Of a stretch of DNA of 64,000 nucleotides, positions 54,031 to 64,000 are shown in pieces. Location of the stretch: NCBI GenBank assembly GCA_033398695.1, contig CM065817.1, positions 63,972,001-64,036,000 of the forward strand, written 5' to 3'. The position numbers and the translations under genes were made by a program. The notes beneath the pieces were generated by a model, which ran no database searches, was not told the DNA's origin, and was given only the letters and a program-made list of their open reading frames with translations. Source of the stretch: Orobanche coerulescens (lineage: Eukaryota; Streptophyta; Magnoliopsida; Lamiales; Orobanchaceae). Numbering within the stretch: the first letter of the stretch is position 1; each line of letters begins with the position of its first letter.

Positions 54031-54749
54031 ATCCTCCCCCCTATAAAAAATTTCGTCCTCGAAATTGAGCTTCGTAAAGAACTTTGAAAATCTATATCAA
54101 ACCTTGTATGAGTATTTTCATCAATAACTTTAAAAATATCGTGCCAGCAAAAACATCACTTTGAAACCTTTCTTTGAAATCATATTTTGTTCCTTTAGGA
54201 TAACATTTAAACTTTCACATATCTTTTGCCGACACAATCATTCTATACTCATACCGAAATTTTAAGTCTTCATAAAAGAGTGAATGCTTGAAAACATTAC
54301 CTCGGAGTCGACGTTGGGCAGCAGCGATGAACCACATATTCTATCAAAAATATAATCATGCCGTAATTATTCGTTATACTTTTAAAAATAAGAAAGTTTT
54401 GAAATATCTTGTTTTGTATAAGTAATTCTTTTTTTTTTAAACCTCCTTAATCGTATAGTCCCATACCTATACAGTCTTGGAATACCTCTCGTTCTGGTGA
54501 GAATTCGGTTCAGTCATGTCCCCCTCCGCCTAGAAGCCTTGTCAGGAGCCGCTCATTGTCCGTGCCCTTTTTCTTATTGCACCGACGATCACTCCCCTTT
54601 CTCGGATCCGCTCATTGTGCGTGCCCTTTTCTATTGCACCGCGATCACTCCCGCCCTCGTCAGCCCCGGGTGTCACATGTTCACCACTTCCGCTTGGTTC
54701 ATCCCCAAATCTCACCGTCTTGAGAGAGGACATGCTCCGATACCATTCT
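54031..54749 (-). repeat. TA internal segment G (type 2)
   Basis: 719 bp. It shares CCCCTATAAAAAATTTCG, CTCGGATCCGCTCATTGTGC and GGACATGCTCCG with internal I only, marking a recent common duplication. Confidence 0.9.
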
Positions 54750-56317
54750 CGTAACGCCCGGCTTTCTTAATCAAAAAGAACGTTACACGGCTCAAATTTT
54801 TCCTTAAAATTTTTATATAAATTCGGAGTATTTGCGGAGGTATTTTAGTCAGTAAATCTTCAATAAAACTCGTTTATTCAAACATCAGTACAGTTTTACA
54901 AAAACATGGGAAATCACATATTCGGACATAGTCCGTTGAAATTATATTCGATGAAGAACATCAAGTGTTTCGTAAAAATAATAACAATTACGGCGACAAT
55001 ATCTTTTATTCTTTAGAATTTCATCATGTTGGGAGTATATATTCATCTTCTGCTTGTCCGTTAAGCCGATTCCTTAGCCTGAAAAACATAAACGACGAGG
55101 TGTGAGTACACGAGCATACTCAGTGAGATTAAACCCTTATAAATCGTCAAAATCATGTCGTGTAATGCACATAAAAAATTATTATCTGTGTGAGACTCGT
55201 CTCAGCTTTCTTTCATTCTTTCGACCCCTCACGGGTCGTCATGTTACACGACACAACGATGACCGTAACATATTAAAACAGTATAACCTCACCTCGTTTG
55301 CTGAAATCTTGAAATATCTTCCTTTGAATTTGGCTCGGTTGTCCTTCTTGGATCCCGAATACGCTTCTCCTAGCACTTGAAAATACTTTTTCATATTTCC
55401 GGTCATAAATTCTTGATGTAAAATCTGAAATCTCTTTGAGGACTTTTATCAAACACCTTTGAAAAACTGTCAGGTTTGAGCTGTCTATTTTATCAGGATT
55501 TTTGAGGCCTTTTTAATTTTTGTAATAGAAATATGTTATGGGCGTTTTAAAGTAGAGGTTCATAGGTTAAAAATGATATATTATATTTAAAAAAAATCGT
55601 CCGGTAACATGTATAAATAGGGTCTCAAATTCGGTTGAAAATCAACCTTACCCGGACAGCTGGAAGCATTATCCGGACAGTTGGAAGCCTTATCCGGACG
55701 GCTGGCCGAGAAGCTTCTTCGGTTGTGACCGACCTTATCCGGACAGCTGGCCGAGAAGCTTCTGTCGGTCGCGACCGACCTTATCCGGACACCTGACCGA
55801 GAAGCTTCTGTCGGTCGTGACCGACCTTATCCGGACAGCTGGACAGCCTTATCCGGATAGTGGTCGAGAAGCTTCTGTCGGCCGTGACTGGCATCTGTCG
55901 GTAGGCATGTCCGGCGGTGACCGGAAAATGTCGGTCAACTTGGCTCAGCCAGTTCGACCCCTTCCCGATGTCCAAATTCAATTTTCCGATCTGTTCCGGA
56001 CTCGTCGGAGTTAAATCTTCGATATGCTCGGAACGGATTTGCGATAATATTAAAATAATAATTTAATATTATTTTTGCAATACAAGTGTTCTGTAATGAA
56101 ATTTTATCGTTTCAAAATCGTCGGAACTTTTCGAAATCACTTTCATAAATTCTAAAAATGATCCTTATAATTCATTTTGAAATATTTTCCTTTTAAGTCC
56201 TTCATTTTATGCTAGGAACGTATCGGTCCAAGTATCAGACAACCTATAAATATTAAAATCAAAATCCATGATCGTTAGCAAAATAAATAGTATTTAAATA
56301 AGTATTGGGGCGTTACA
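54750..56317 (-). repeat. TA LTR copy H (type 2)
   Basis: 1568 bp. It shares ATTCGATGAAGAACATC and ATAAAAAATTATTATCTG with copy J, and ATTTAAAAAAAATCG with D and F, suggesting a recombined copy. Confidence 0.9.
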
Positions 56318-57038
56318 ATCCTCCCCCCTTTAAAAAATTTCGTCCTCGAAATTGAGCTTCGTAAAGAACTTTGAAAATCTATATCAAACCTTGTATGAGT
56401 ATTTTCATCAATAACTTTAAAAATATCGTGCCAGCAAAAACATCACTTTGAAACCTTTCTTTGAAATCATATTTTGTTCCTTTAGAATAACATTTAAACT
56501 TTCACATATCTTTTGCCGAAACAATCATTCTATACTCATACCGAAATTTTAAGTCTTCTTAAAAGAGTGAATGCTTGAAAACATTCCCTCGGAGTCGACG
56601 TTGGGCAGCAGCGATGAACCACATATTCTATCGAAAATATAATCATGCCGTAATTATTCGTTATACTTTTAGAAATAAGAAAGTTTTGAAATATATTGTT
56701 TTGTATAAGTAAATCTTTTTTTTTTAAACCTCCTTAACTGTATAGTCCCATACCTATACAGTCTTGGAATACCTCTTGTTCTGGTGAGAATTCGGTTCAG
56801 TCATGTCCCCCTCCGCCTAGAAGCCTTGTCAGGAGCCGCTCATTGTCCGTGCCCTTTTTCTTATTGCACCCGCGATCACTCCCCTTTCTCGGAGCCGCTC
56901 ATTGTCCGTGCCCTTTTATATTGCACCGGCGATCAATCCCCGCTCTCGTCGGCCCCGGGTGTCACATGTTCACCAGCTTCCGCTTGGTTCATCCCCAAAT
57001 CTCACCGTACTCAGAGAGGACTTGCTCCGATACCATTC
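56318..57038 (-). repeat. TA internal segment H (type 1)
   Basis: 721 bp, type-1 markers as in D and F. Confidence 0.9.
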
Positions 57039-58596
57039 TGTAACGCCCTGGCTTTCTTAATTAAAAAGAACGTTACACGGCTCAAATTTTTCCTTAAAAT
57101 TTTTATATAAATTCGGAGTATTTGCGGAGGTATTTTAGTCAGTAAATCATCAATAAAACTCGTTTATTCAAACATCAGTATAGTTTTACAAAAACATGGG
57201 AAATCACATATTCGGACATAGTCCGTTGAAATTATATTCGTTGAAGAACATTAAGTGTTTCGTAAAAATAATAACAATTACGGCGACAATATCTTTTATT
57301 CTTTAGAATTTCATCATGTTGGGAGTATGTATTCATCTTCTGCTTTTCCCGTTCGTCGATTCCTTAGCCTGAAAAACATAAACGACGAGGTGTGAGTACA
57401 CGAGCATACTCAGTGAGATTAAACCCTTATAAATCGTCAAAATCATGTCGTGTAATGCACATAAAACATTCTTATCTGTGTGAGACTCGTCTCGGCTTTC
57501 TTTCATTCTTTCGACCCCTCACGGGTCGTCATGTTACACGACACAATGATGACCGTAACATATTAAAACAGTATAACCTCACCTCGTTTGCTGAAATCTT
57601 GAAATATCTTCCTTTGAATTTGGCTCGGTTGTCCTTCTTGGATCCCGAATACGCTTCTCCTAGCACATGAAAATACTTTTTCATATTTCCGGTCATAAAT
57701 TCTTGATGTAAAACCTGAAATCTCTTTGAGGACTTTTATCAAACACCTTTGAAAAACTGTCAGATTTGAGCTGTCTATTTTATCGGGATTTTTGAGGCCT
57801 TTTTAATTTTTGTAATAGAAATATGTTATGGGCGTTTTAAAGTAGAGGTTCATAGGTTAAAAATGATATATTATATGTGCAAAAATACGTCCGGTAACAT
57901 GTATAAATAGGGTCTCAAATTCGGTTGAAAATCAACCTTACCGGACAGCTGGAAGCATTATCCGGACAGCTGGAAGCCTTATCCGGACGGCTGGCCGAGA
58001 AGCTTCTTCGGTTGTGACCGACCTTATCCGGACAGCTGGCCGAGAAGCTTCTGTCGGTCGCGACCGACCTTATCCGGACACCTGACCGAGAATCTTCTGT
58101 CGGTCGTGACCGACCTTATCCGGACAAATTGGACAACCTTATCCGGATAGTGGTCGAAAGCTTCGTCGTCGTGACCGGCATCTGTCGGTAGGCATGTCCG
58201 TGGTGGCCGGCAAATTTCGGTCAACTTGGCTCGGCCCGATTCGACCCCTTCCGATGTCCAAATTCAATTTTCCGATCATTAGGACTCGTCGGAGTTAAAT
58301 CTTGATATGCTCTAACGGATTTGCGATAATATTAAAATAATAATTTAATATTAGTTTTGCAATACAAGTGTTACGTAATGAAATTTTATCGTATCAAAAT
58401 CGTTAACTTTTGAAATCACTTTGATATATTCTAAAAATGATCCTTATAATTCATTTTGAAATCTTTTCCTTTTAAGTCCTTCATTTTATGCTAGGAACGT
58501 ATCGGTCCAAGTATCAGACAACCTATAAATATTAAAATCAAAATCCATGATCGTTAGCAAAATAAATAGTATTTAAATAAGTATTGGGGCGTTACA
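57039..58596 (-). repeat. TA LTR copy I (type 1)
   Basis: 1558 bp, close to G. About 58120-58420 is disturbed by losses at CTG, CGG and CCGG sites. Confidence 0.9.
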
Positions 58597-59318
58597 ATCC
58601 TCCCCCCTATAAAAAATTTCGTCCTCGAAATTGAGCTTCGTAAAGAACTTTGAAAATCTATATCAAACCTTGTATGAGTATTTTCATCAATAACTTTAAA
58701 AATATCGTGCGAGCAAAAACATCACTTTGAAACCTTTCTTTGAAATCATATTTTGTTCCTTTAGGATAACATTTAAACTTTCACATATCTTTTGCCGACA
58801 CAATCATTCTATACTCAGACCGAAATTTTAAGTCTTCATAAAAGAGTGAATGCTTGAAAACATTACCTCGGAGTCGACGTTGGGCAGCAGCGATGAACCA
58901 CATATTCTATCAAAAATATAATCATGCCGTAATTATTCGTTATACTTTTAAAAATAAGAAAGTTTTGAAATATCTTGTTTTGTATAAGTAAATCTTTTTT
59001 TTTTTAAACCTCCTTAACTGTATAGTCCCATACCTATACAGTCTTGGAATACCTCTCGTTCTGGTGAGAATTCGGTTCAGTCATGTCCCCCTCCGCCTAG
59101 AAGCCTTGTCAGGAGCCGCTCATTGTCCGTGCCCTTTTTCTTATTGCACCGACGATCACTCCCCTTTCTCGGATCCGCTCATTGTGCGTGCCCTTTTCTA
59201 TTGCACCGGCGATCACTCCCCGCCCTCGTCAGCCCCGGGTGTCACATGTTCACCAGCTTCCGCTTGGTTCATCCCCAAATCTCACCGTACTGAGAGAGGA
59301 CATGCTCCGATACCATTC
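58597..59318 (-). repeat. TA internal segment I (type 2)
   Basis: 722 bp, nearly the same as internal G, with the same private variants. Confidence 0.9.
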
Positions 59319-60879
59319 TGTAACGCCCTGGCTTTCTTAATCAAAAAGAACGTTACACGGCTCAAATTTTTCCTTAAAATTTTTATATAAATTCGGAGTA
59401 TTTGCGGAGGTATTTTAGTCAGTAAATCTTCAATAAAACTCGTTTATTCAAACATCAGTACAGTTTTACAAAAACATGGGAAATCACATATTCGGACATA
59501 GTCCGTTGAAATTATATTCGATGAAGAACATCAAGTGTTTCGTAAAAATAATAACAATTACGGCGACAATATCTTTTATTCTTTAGAATTTCATCATGTT
59601 GGGAGTATATATTCATCTTCTGCTTGTCCCGTTCGTCGATTCCTTAGCCTGAAAAACATAAACGACGAGGTGTGAGTACACGAGCATACTCAGTGAGATT
59701 AAACCCTTATAAATCGTCAAAATCATGTCGTGTAATGCACATAAAAAATTATTATCTGTGTGAGACTCGTCTCAGCTTTCTTTCATTCTTTCGACCCCTC
59801 ACGGGTCGTCATGTTACACGACACAACGATGACCGTAACATATTAAAACAGTATAACCTCACCTCGTTTGCTGAAATCTTGAAATATCTTCCTTTGAATT
59901 TGGCTCGGTTGTCCTTCTTGGATCCCGAATACGCTTCTCCTAGCACTTGAAAATACTTTTTCATATTTCCGGTCATAAATTCTTGATGTAAAATCTGAAA
60001 TCTCTTTGAGGACTTTTATCAAACACCTTTGAAAAACTGTCAGGTTTGAGCTGTCTATTTTATCAGGATTTTTGAGGCCTTTTTAATTTTTGTAATAGAA
60101 ATATGTTATGGGCGTTTTAAAGTAGAGGTTCATAGGTTAAAAATGATATATTATATGTACAAAAATACGTCCGGTAACATGTATAAATAGGGTCTCAAAT
60201 TCGGTTGAAAATCAACCTTACCCGGACAGCTGGAAGCATTATCCGACATTTGGAAGCCTTATCCGGACCGGCGAGAAGCTTCTTGGTTGTGACCGACCTT
60301 ATCCGGACGGTGGCGAGAAGCTTCTGTCGGTCGCGACCGACCTTATCCGGACACCTGACCGAGAAGCTTCTGTCGGTCGTGACCGACCTTATCCGGACAG
60401 CTGGACAGCCTTATCCGGATAGTGGTCGAGAAGCTTCTGTCGGCCTTGACCGGCATCTGTCGGTAGGCATGTCCGGCGGTGACCGGCAAATGTCGGTCAA
60501 CTTGGCTCAGCCGGTTTGACCCCTTCCAGATGTCCAAATTCGATTTTCTGATCTGTTCCGGACTCGTCGGAGTTAAATCTTCGATATGCTCGGAACGGAT
60601 TTGCGATAATATTAAAATAATAATTTAATATTATTTTTACAATACAAGTGTTCTGTAATGAAATTTTATTGTATCAAAATCGTCGGAACTTTTCAAAATC
60701 ACTTTCATAAATTCTAAAAATGATCCTTATAATTCATTTTGAAATCTTTTCCTTTTAAGTCCTTCATTTTATGCTAGGAACGTATCGGTCCAAGTATCAC
60801 ACAACCTATAAATATTAAAATCAAAATCCATGATCGTTAGCAAAATAAATAGTATTTAAATAAGTATTGGGGCGTTACA
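59319..60879 (-). repeat. TA LTR copy J (type 2)
   Basis: 1561 bp. Its U5 side matches copy H. Its U3 side has ATATGTACAAAAATACG like copies B and C. Small losses occur at 60240-60320. Confidence 0.9.
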
Positions 60880-61598
60880 ATCCTCCCCCCTTTAAAAAAT
60901 TTCGTCCTCGAAATTGAGCTTCGTAAAGAACTTTGAAAATCTATATCAAACCTTGTATGAGTATTTTCATCAATAACTTTAAAAATATCGTGCCAGCAAA
61001 AACATCACTTTGAAACCTTTCTTTGAAATCATATTTTGTTCCTTTAGGATAACATTTAAACTTTCACATATCTTTTGCGACACAATCATTCTATACTCAT
61101 ACCGAAATTTTAAGTCTTCATAAAAGAGTGAATGCTTGAAAACATTACCTCGGAGTCGACGTTGGGCAGCAGCGATGAACCACATATTCTATCGAAAATA
61201 TAATCATGCCGTAATTATTCGTTATACTTTTAAAAATAAGAAAGTTTTGAAATATCTTGTTTTGTATAAGTAAATCTTTTTTTTTAAACCTCCTTAACTG
61301 TATAGTCCCATACCTATATAGTCTTGGAATACCTCTCGTTCTGGTGAGAATTCGGTTCAGTCATGTCCCCCTCCGCCTAGAAGCCTTGTCAGGAGCCGCT
61401 CATTGTCCGTGCCCTTTTTCTTATTGCACCGGCGATCACTCCCCTTTCTCGGAGCCGCTCATTGTCCGTGCCCTTTTCTATTGAACCGGCGATCACTCCC
61501 CGCCCTCGTCGGCCCCGGGTGTCACATGTTCACCAGCTTCCGCTTGGTTCATCCCCAAATATCACCGTACTGAGAGAGGACATGCTCCGATACCATTC
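60880..61598 (-). repeat. TA internal segment J (type 2)
   Basis: 719 bp, last complete internal segment in the window; primer site at 61581-61595. Confidence 0.9.
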
Positions 61599-61844
61599 TG
61601 TAACGCCCTGGCTTTCTTAATCAAAAAGAACGTTACACGGCTCAAATTTTTCCTTAAAATTTTTATATAAATTCGGAGTATTTGCGGAGGTATTTTAGTC
61701 AGTAAATCTTCAATAAAACTCCTTTATTCAAACATCAGTACAGTTTTACAAAAACATGGGAAATCACATATTCGGACATAGTCCGTTGAAATTATATTCG
61801 TTGAAGAACATCAAGTGTTTCGTAAAAATAATAACAATTACGGC
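61599..61844 (-). repeat. TA LTR copy K (partial)
   Basis: These are the first 246 bp (plus strand) of an array LTR, cut after AACAATTACGGC by the insertion of TE6. Beyond that point the array is not seen again before the window ends. Confidence 0.9.
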
Positions 61845-62200
61845 TGTAACACCCCAAACTAGGCGGATATTACAGTGCCGTGAATCCCCGACTGGGACCC
61901 ACCAGGCAAATGAAAATGATGAATTAAATAATATAATTGTAGTACCGAACCACATTATATTGCCAATTACTCCGATGAGGAGTTTAAGTACAACACACCA
62001 GGACTAAACCGAATACTAGTATATTTTATATGGAGATAAAATACACCACCCTGAACAATTAAACATCTCAACGGAATTTGCAGCGGAAAATACAAATGAC
62101 GGAATAACTGAAATGACTGAAATGACTGGGGCCCCCTACTAGTATCACTGGGACTCCTCGCTGTCAGCATGCTCTTCCCGTGCCTTTGCCTTGTCGTGAC

Positions 62201-62594
62201 CTGAAAACAAAATCCCCCAACGGTCGATTACGTAACAACAATCCTCAAGGGTTGAAATAACACAATCATGAATTAACTGAAGTTATGAAGTATCCTTAGT
62301 TATGAATTACGCTGAAGAGGAATATCATAGTACGCCCGTAATGTTCTATGCAAGTGTACAAGACGAATGACCGGACACACCCGTCCTTGTACCTAATTAG
62401 TCTCACGGAGGTAAGCGTTACCGTGTGCACGGTCCAATGGATCGGTGAACCCAAAACATGACCATCGTGTGCCCGACTAAAAATTCCACACAGCCACACC
62501 CGGCCACGCAATATGAACCCAGAAGGTCATATGAACGAGAATGACCACAATGAATACCAATGAATAATAATTCGACAAGGCCAAGATGACTCAC
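62201..62594 (-). other. Putative leader intron in the TE6 LTR
   Basis: On the minus strand the donor CTCG/GTGAGTCATC and acceptor GATTTTGTTTTCAG/G are 394 bp apart, and the acceptor is 356 bp from the LTR 3' end, close to the other families. Inferred from motifs only. Confidence 0.42.
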
Positions 62595-63484
62595 CGAGAT
62601 GAAAATAATAGTGACTTGATTGATAACCCAATGAAATGATTTGGAACTGTCGCTCCTCGTGAGTGAAATGATTATTCGACAATTACAAGTCTCAATATGA
62701 TTAATATTATGATGAATGAATTATGATTATGAGAAATCAACAACAAAAGGAATGAGTATCCTTTTAACCGAGTAAGAGTTAACTTACTCAATACCGATGA
62801 CAATGTCCTTCCACGAACAACGTCCTAAATGAAATGTCGGTCGCTTGAACAACCTTTAATAACACAATATACCAAAATCCGATCATTACACGAATCAAAT
62901 ACGATCCTAACCGACTCAAACGTCGATACAACAATATCCGAACTCGTAGATGTACTCTAACGAAAACGTTGAGAATATCCTTCCCGTTGGTTAAAACCAA
63001 ACCCAAAATATCGAACCAACTCCAAATAATTGATTCAAACCAGCAAAACACTAACAATGACATCAATAATCTCATAGAAACCCACAATACAAGTTTACGA
63101 CAACAACAATCGGAAAATCCCCAAATTAACCGAAGTCAACCCTAAGGGTTCTTGAAATAATTCCGAAAATAGCCATTAAATCCGTAGGAATACATTTATC
63201 CAAGGTAGATAATCCATATCTAATGTATTCCAATAATAATCCAAGCTTACATGAAGAAATCGGAAGGAAAAACCCAAAAATCCAAAATTCTTGATCCAAG
63301 AGATTAATACCTTTGATTTGATGTTAAGGAGATGATGAAGTGATGATAATCCAACTCAAAGCCTTGAATATGATGATAGGTGATAGCAGCTCGACGAGAA
63401 CACTCCAAGTTGCCCAAAATCGCCCGAAGTCGCTCCAAAAACGAAGGGAAATGAGAAATGACGAGACTCAGGCTAACTGTCCAA

Positions 63485-63993
63485 TATATAGTCACTCCAG
63501 GTTAGCGTGCGCTAGCCCTTGTGCGTAGCGTGCGCTAACGGGTAATTTTGGGTAGTCCACTGTCCGAAATCGGTAGTGAGCGCTACGTACCTTTTTGTAG
63601 CGTGCGCTACAACCATACCATTAGCGTGCGTTAAAACTCATAGTTAGCGTGCGCTAAAGAATTATTTGATGCCCAGTACTGGAATCCAGAAACCGTCTGT
63701 CCTCTGATCTGACCTCGGTAGCGTACGCTACAACCAATATTTAGCGTGCGCTACTACACCGTTTGCGTACGCTAAAAATCACTCATAGGGTGCGCTATGA
63801 ATTAATCCAGTGCAGTCCAGTAGCCACTGGACTCGACCTGATCCGTCCTTAGCGCGCGCTACAGCAATTATTAGCGTGCGCTACTACAACCCACTAGCGC
63901 GCGCTACTTACCACTCGTAGCGTGCGCTACTAATAACTCACCTGCAGTCCAGTACCTTCTGGACTGCAGCCAAGGTAACATTAGCGTGCGCTA
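63485..63993 (-). promoter_or_regulatory. TE6 U3 promoter: densest palindrome array and TATA box
   Basis: About 15 copies or variants of TAGCG(C/T)(A/G)CGCTA occur in 491 bp (starts 63503, 63526, 63573, 63598, 63622, 63645, 63719, 63742, 63763, 63786, 63850, 63872, 63895, 63918 and 63982). Ten are perfect palindromes or differ only in the central pair. On the minus strand the array ends 12 bp before a TATATAT box (63491-63485). Confidence 0.78.
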
Positions 63994-64000
63994 ATGCTGA

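Larger units (their letters stand above)
8204..61844 (-). repeat. Tandem LTR-internal array (TA)
   Basis: Read on the minus strand, the unit is an LTR (TGTAACGCCCC...GGGCGTTACA) followed by a primer site, a short non-coding internal segment and a polypurine tract, then the next LTR. This order repeats without a break: 11 LTRs and 10 internals, interrupted only by TE2, with TE1 and TE6 at the edges. Unit starts are 2262-2290 bp apart. Such a head-to-tail array with shared LTRs is expected from repeated unequal exchange between LTRs of a non-autonomous element. No coding region of retroviral type is present in any unit. Confidence 0.9.
61845..64000 (-). mobile_element. TE6: minus-strand LTR of a gypsy-type element, cut by the window end
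   Basis: It starts TGTAACACCCC on the plus strand. Read on the minus strand the LTR end is CACGGCACTGTAATATCC...GGGGTGTTACA, clearly related to the LTR ends of TE1 and TE2. The 2.16 kb seen appears to be all LTR. On the minus strand it has a palindrome-rich U3, a TATA box (63491-63485), a GT donor at 62594 and an acceptor ending at 62201. No coding region was found. The internal region, other LTR and target duplication lie beyond 64000. Confidence 0.78.

Noticed and set aside
8204..61844. CRISPR array or ordinary satellite as explanation of the regular repeats
   Set aside because: Units are 2.28 kb with LTR ends, primer sites and polypurine tracts; there are no short repeat-spacer units.
62788..63087. 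99-codon hydrophobic minus-strand frame in TE6
   Set aside because: It lies inside an LTR leader between TATA and the proposed donor; no domain or conserved partner was seen.

Overview
This window is gene-free plant repeat DNA. It holds nested LTR retrotransposons with plant-type initiator-Met primer sites, chromodomain Ty3/gypsy elements (chromoviruses), a Sirevirus-like Ty1/copia element and a gag-only element. No host gene, rRNA, tRNA or CRISPR array was recognised. The species cannot be named; a flowering plant with heavily repeated chromatin fits.

The backbone is a tandem array (TA, 8204-61844, minus strand). It alternates an LTR of about 1.56 kb with a non-coding internal segment of about 0.72 kb, so that each internal segment sits between two LTRs. 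At least 11 LTR copies (A to K) and 10 internals are present, with a period near 2.28 kb. The right part shows a dimeric higher-order period of about 4.55 kb. Five insertions were traced. TE1 (1-8203) is a Tekay-type gypsy element at the left edge, inserted in LTR A. TE2 (11756-43260) is a large non-coding element (LARD-like, about 3.25 kb LTRs) inserted in internal B with target duplication CTCAT. TE6 (61845-64000) is a minus-strand LTR cut by the right edge, inserted in LTR K. Inside TE2, TE3 (11942-23998) is a Sirevirus-like copia with TSD GAGTT, and TE4 (24957-29558) is a minus-strand gag-only element (TR-GAG type) with TSD ATAAC; both lie in the left LTR. TE5 (34638-40616), a Galadriel-like chromovirus, lies in the right LTR. 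Nesting gives the order: array, then TE2, then TE3, TE4 and TE5.

All coding regions are broken by stops or frameshifts, and TE2 and TA carry none, so mobility would need proteins supplied in trans. Some breaks may be consensus errors, because patches of the window differ from sister copies almost only at CAG/CTG and CCGG sites.

The most interesting signals are non-coding. (1) Arrays of a CpG-rich palindrome, TAGCG(C/T)(A/G)CGCTA, end 12-21 bp before a TATA box in three different LTR families, and TA carries a different palindrome array in the same place. (2) A putative intron lies inside the LTR leader, with its acceptor 330-356 bp before the LTR end in four families and a GC donor in two of them; a hairpin often lies between branch point and acceptor. 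(3) The copia LTR has a chain of stem-loops with an invariant CTGGT loop and changing stems. (4) The LTR-internal array has turned into a satellite with higher-order structure.
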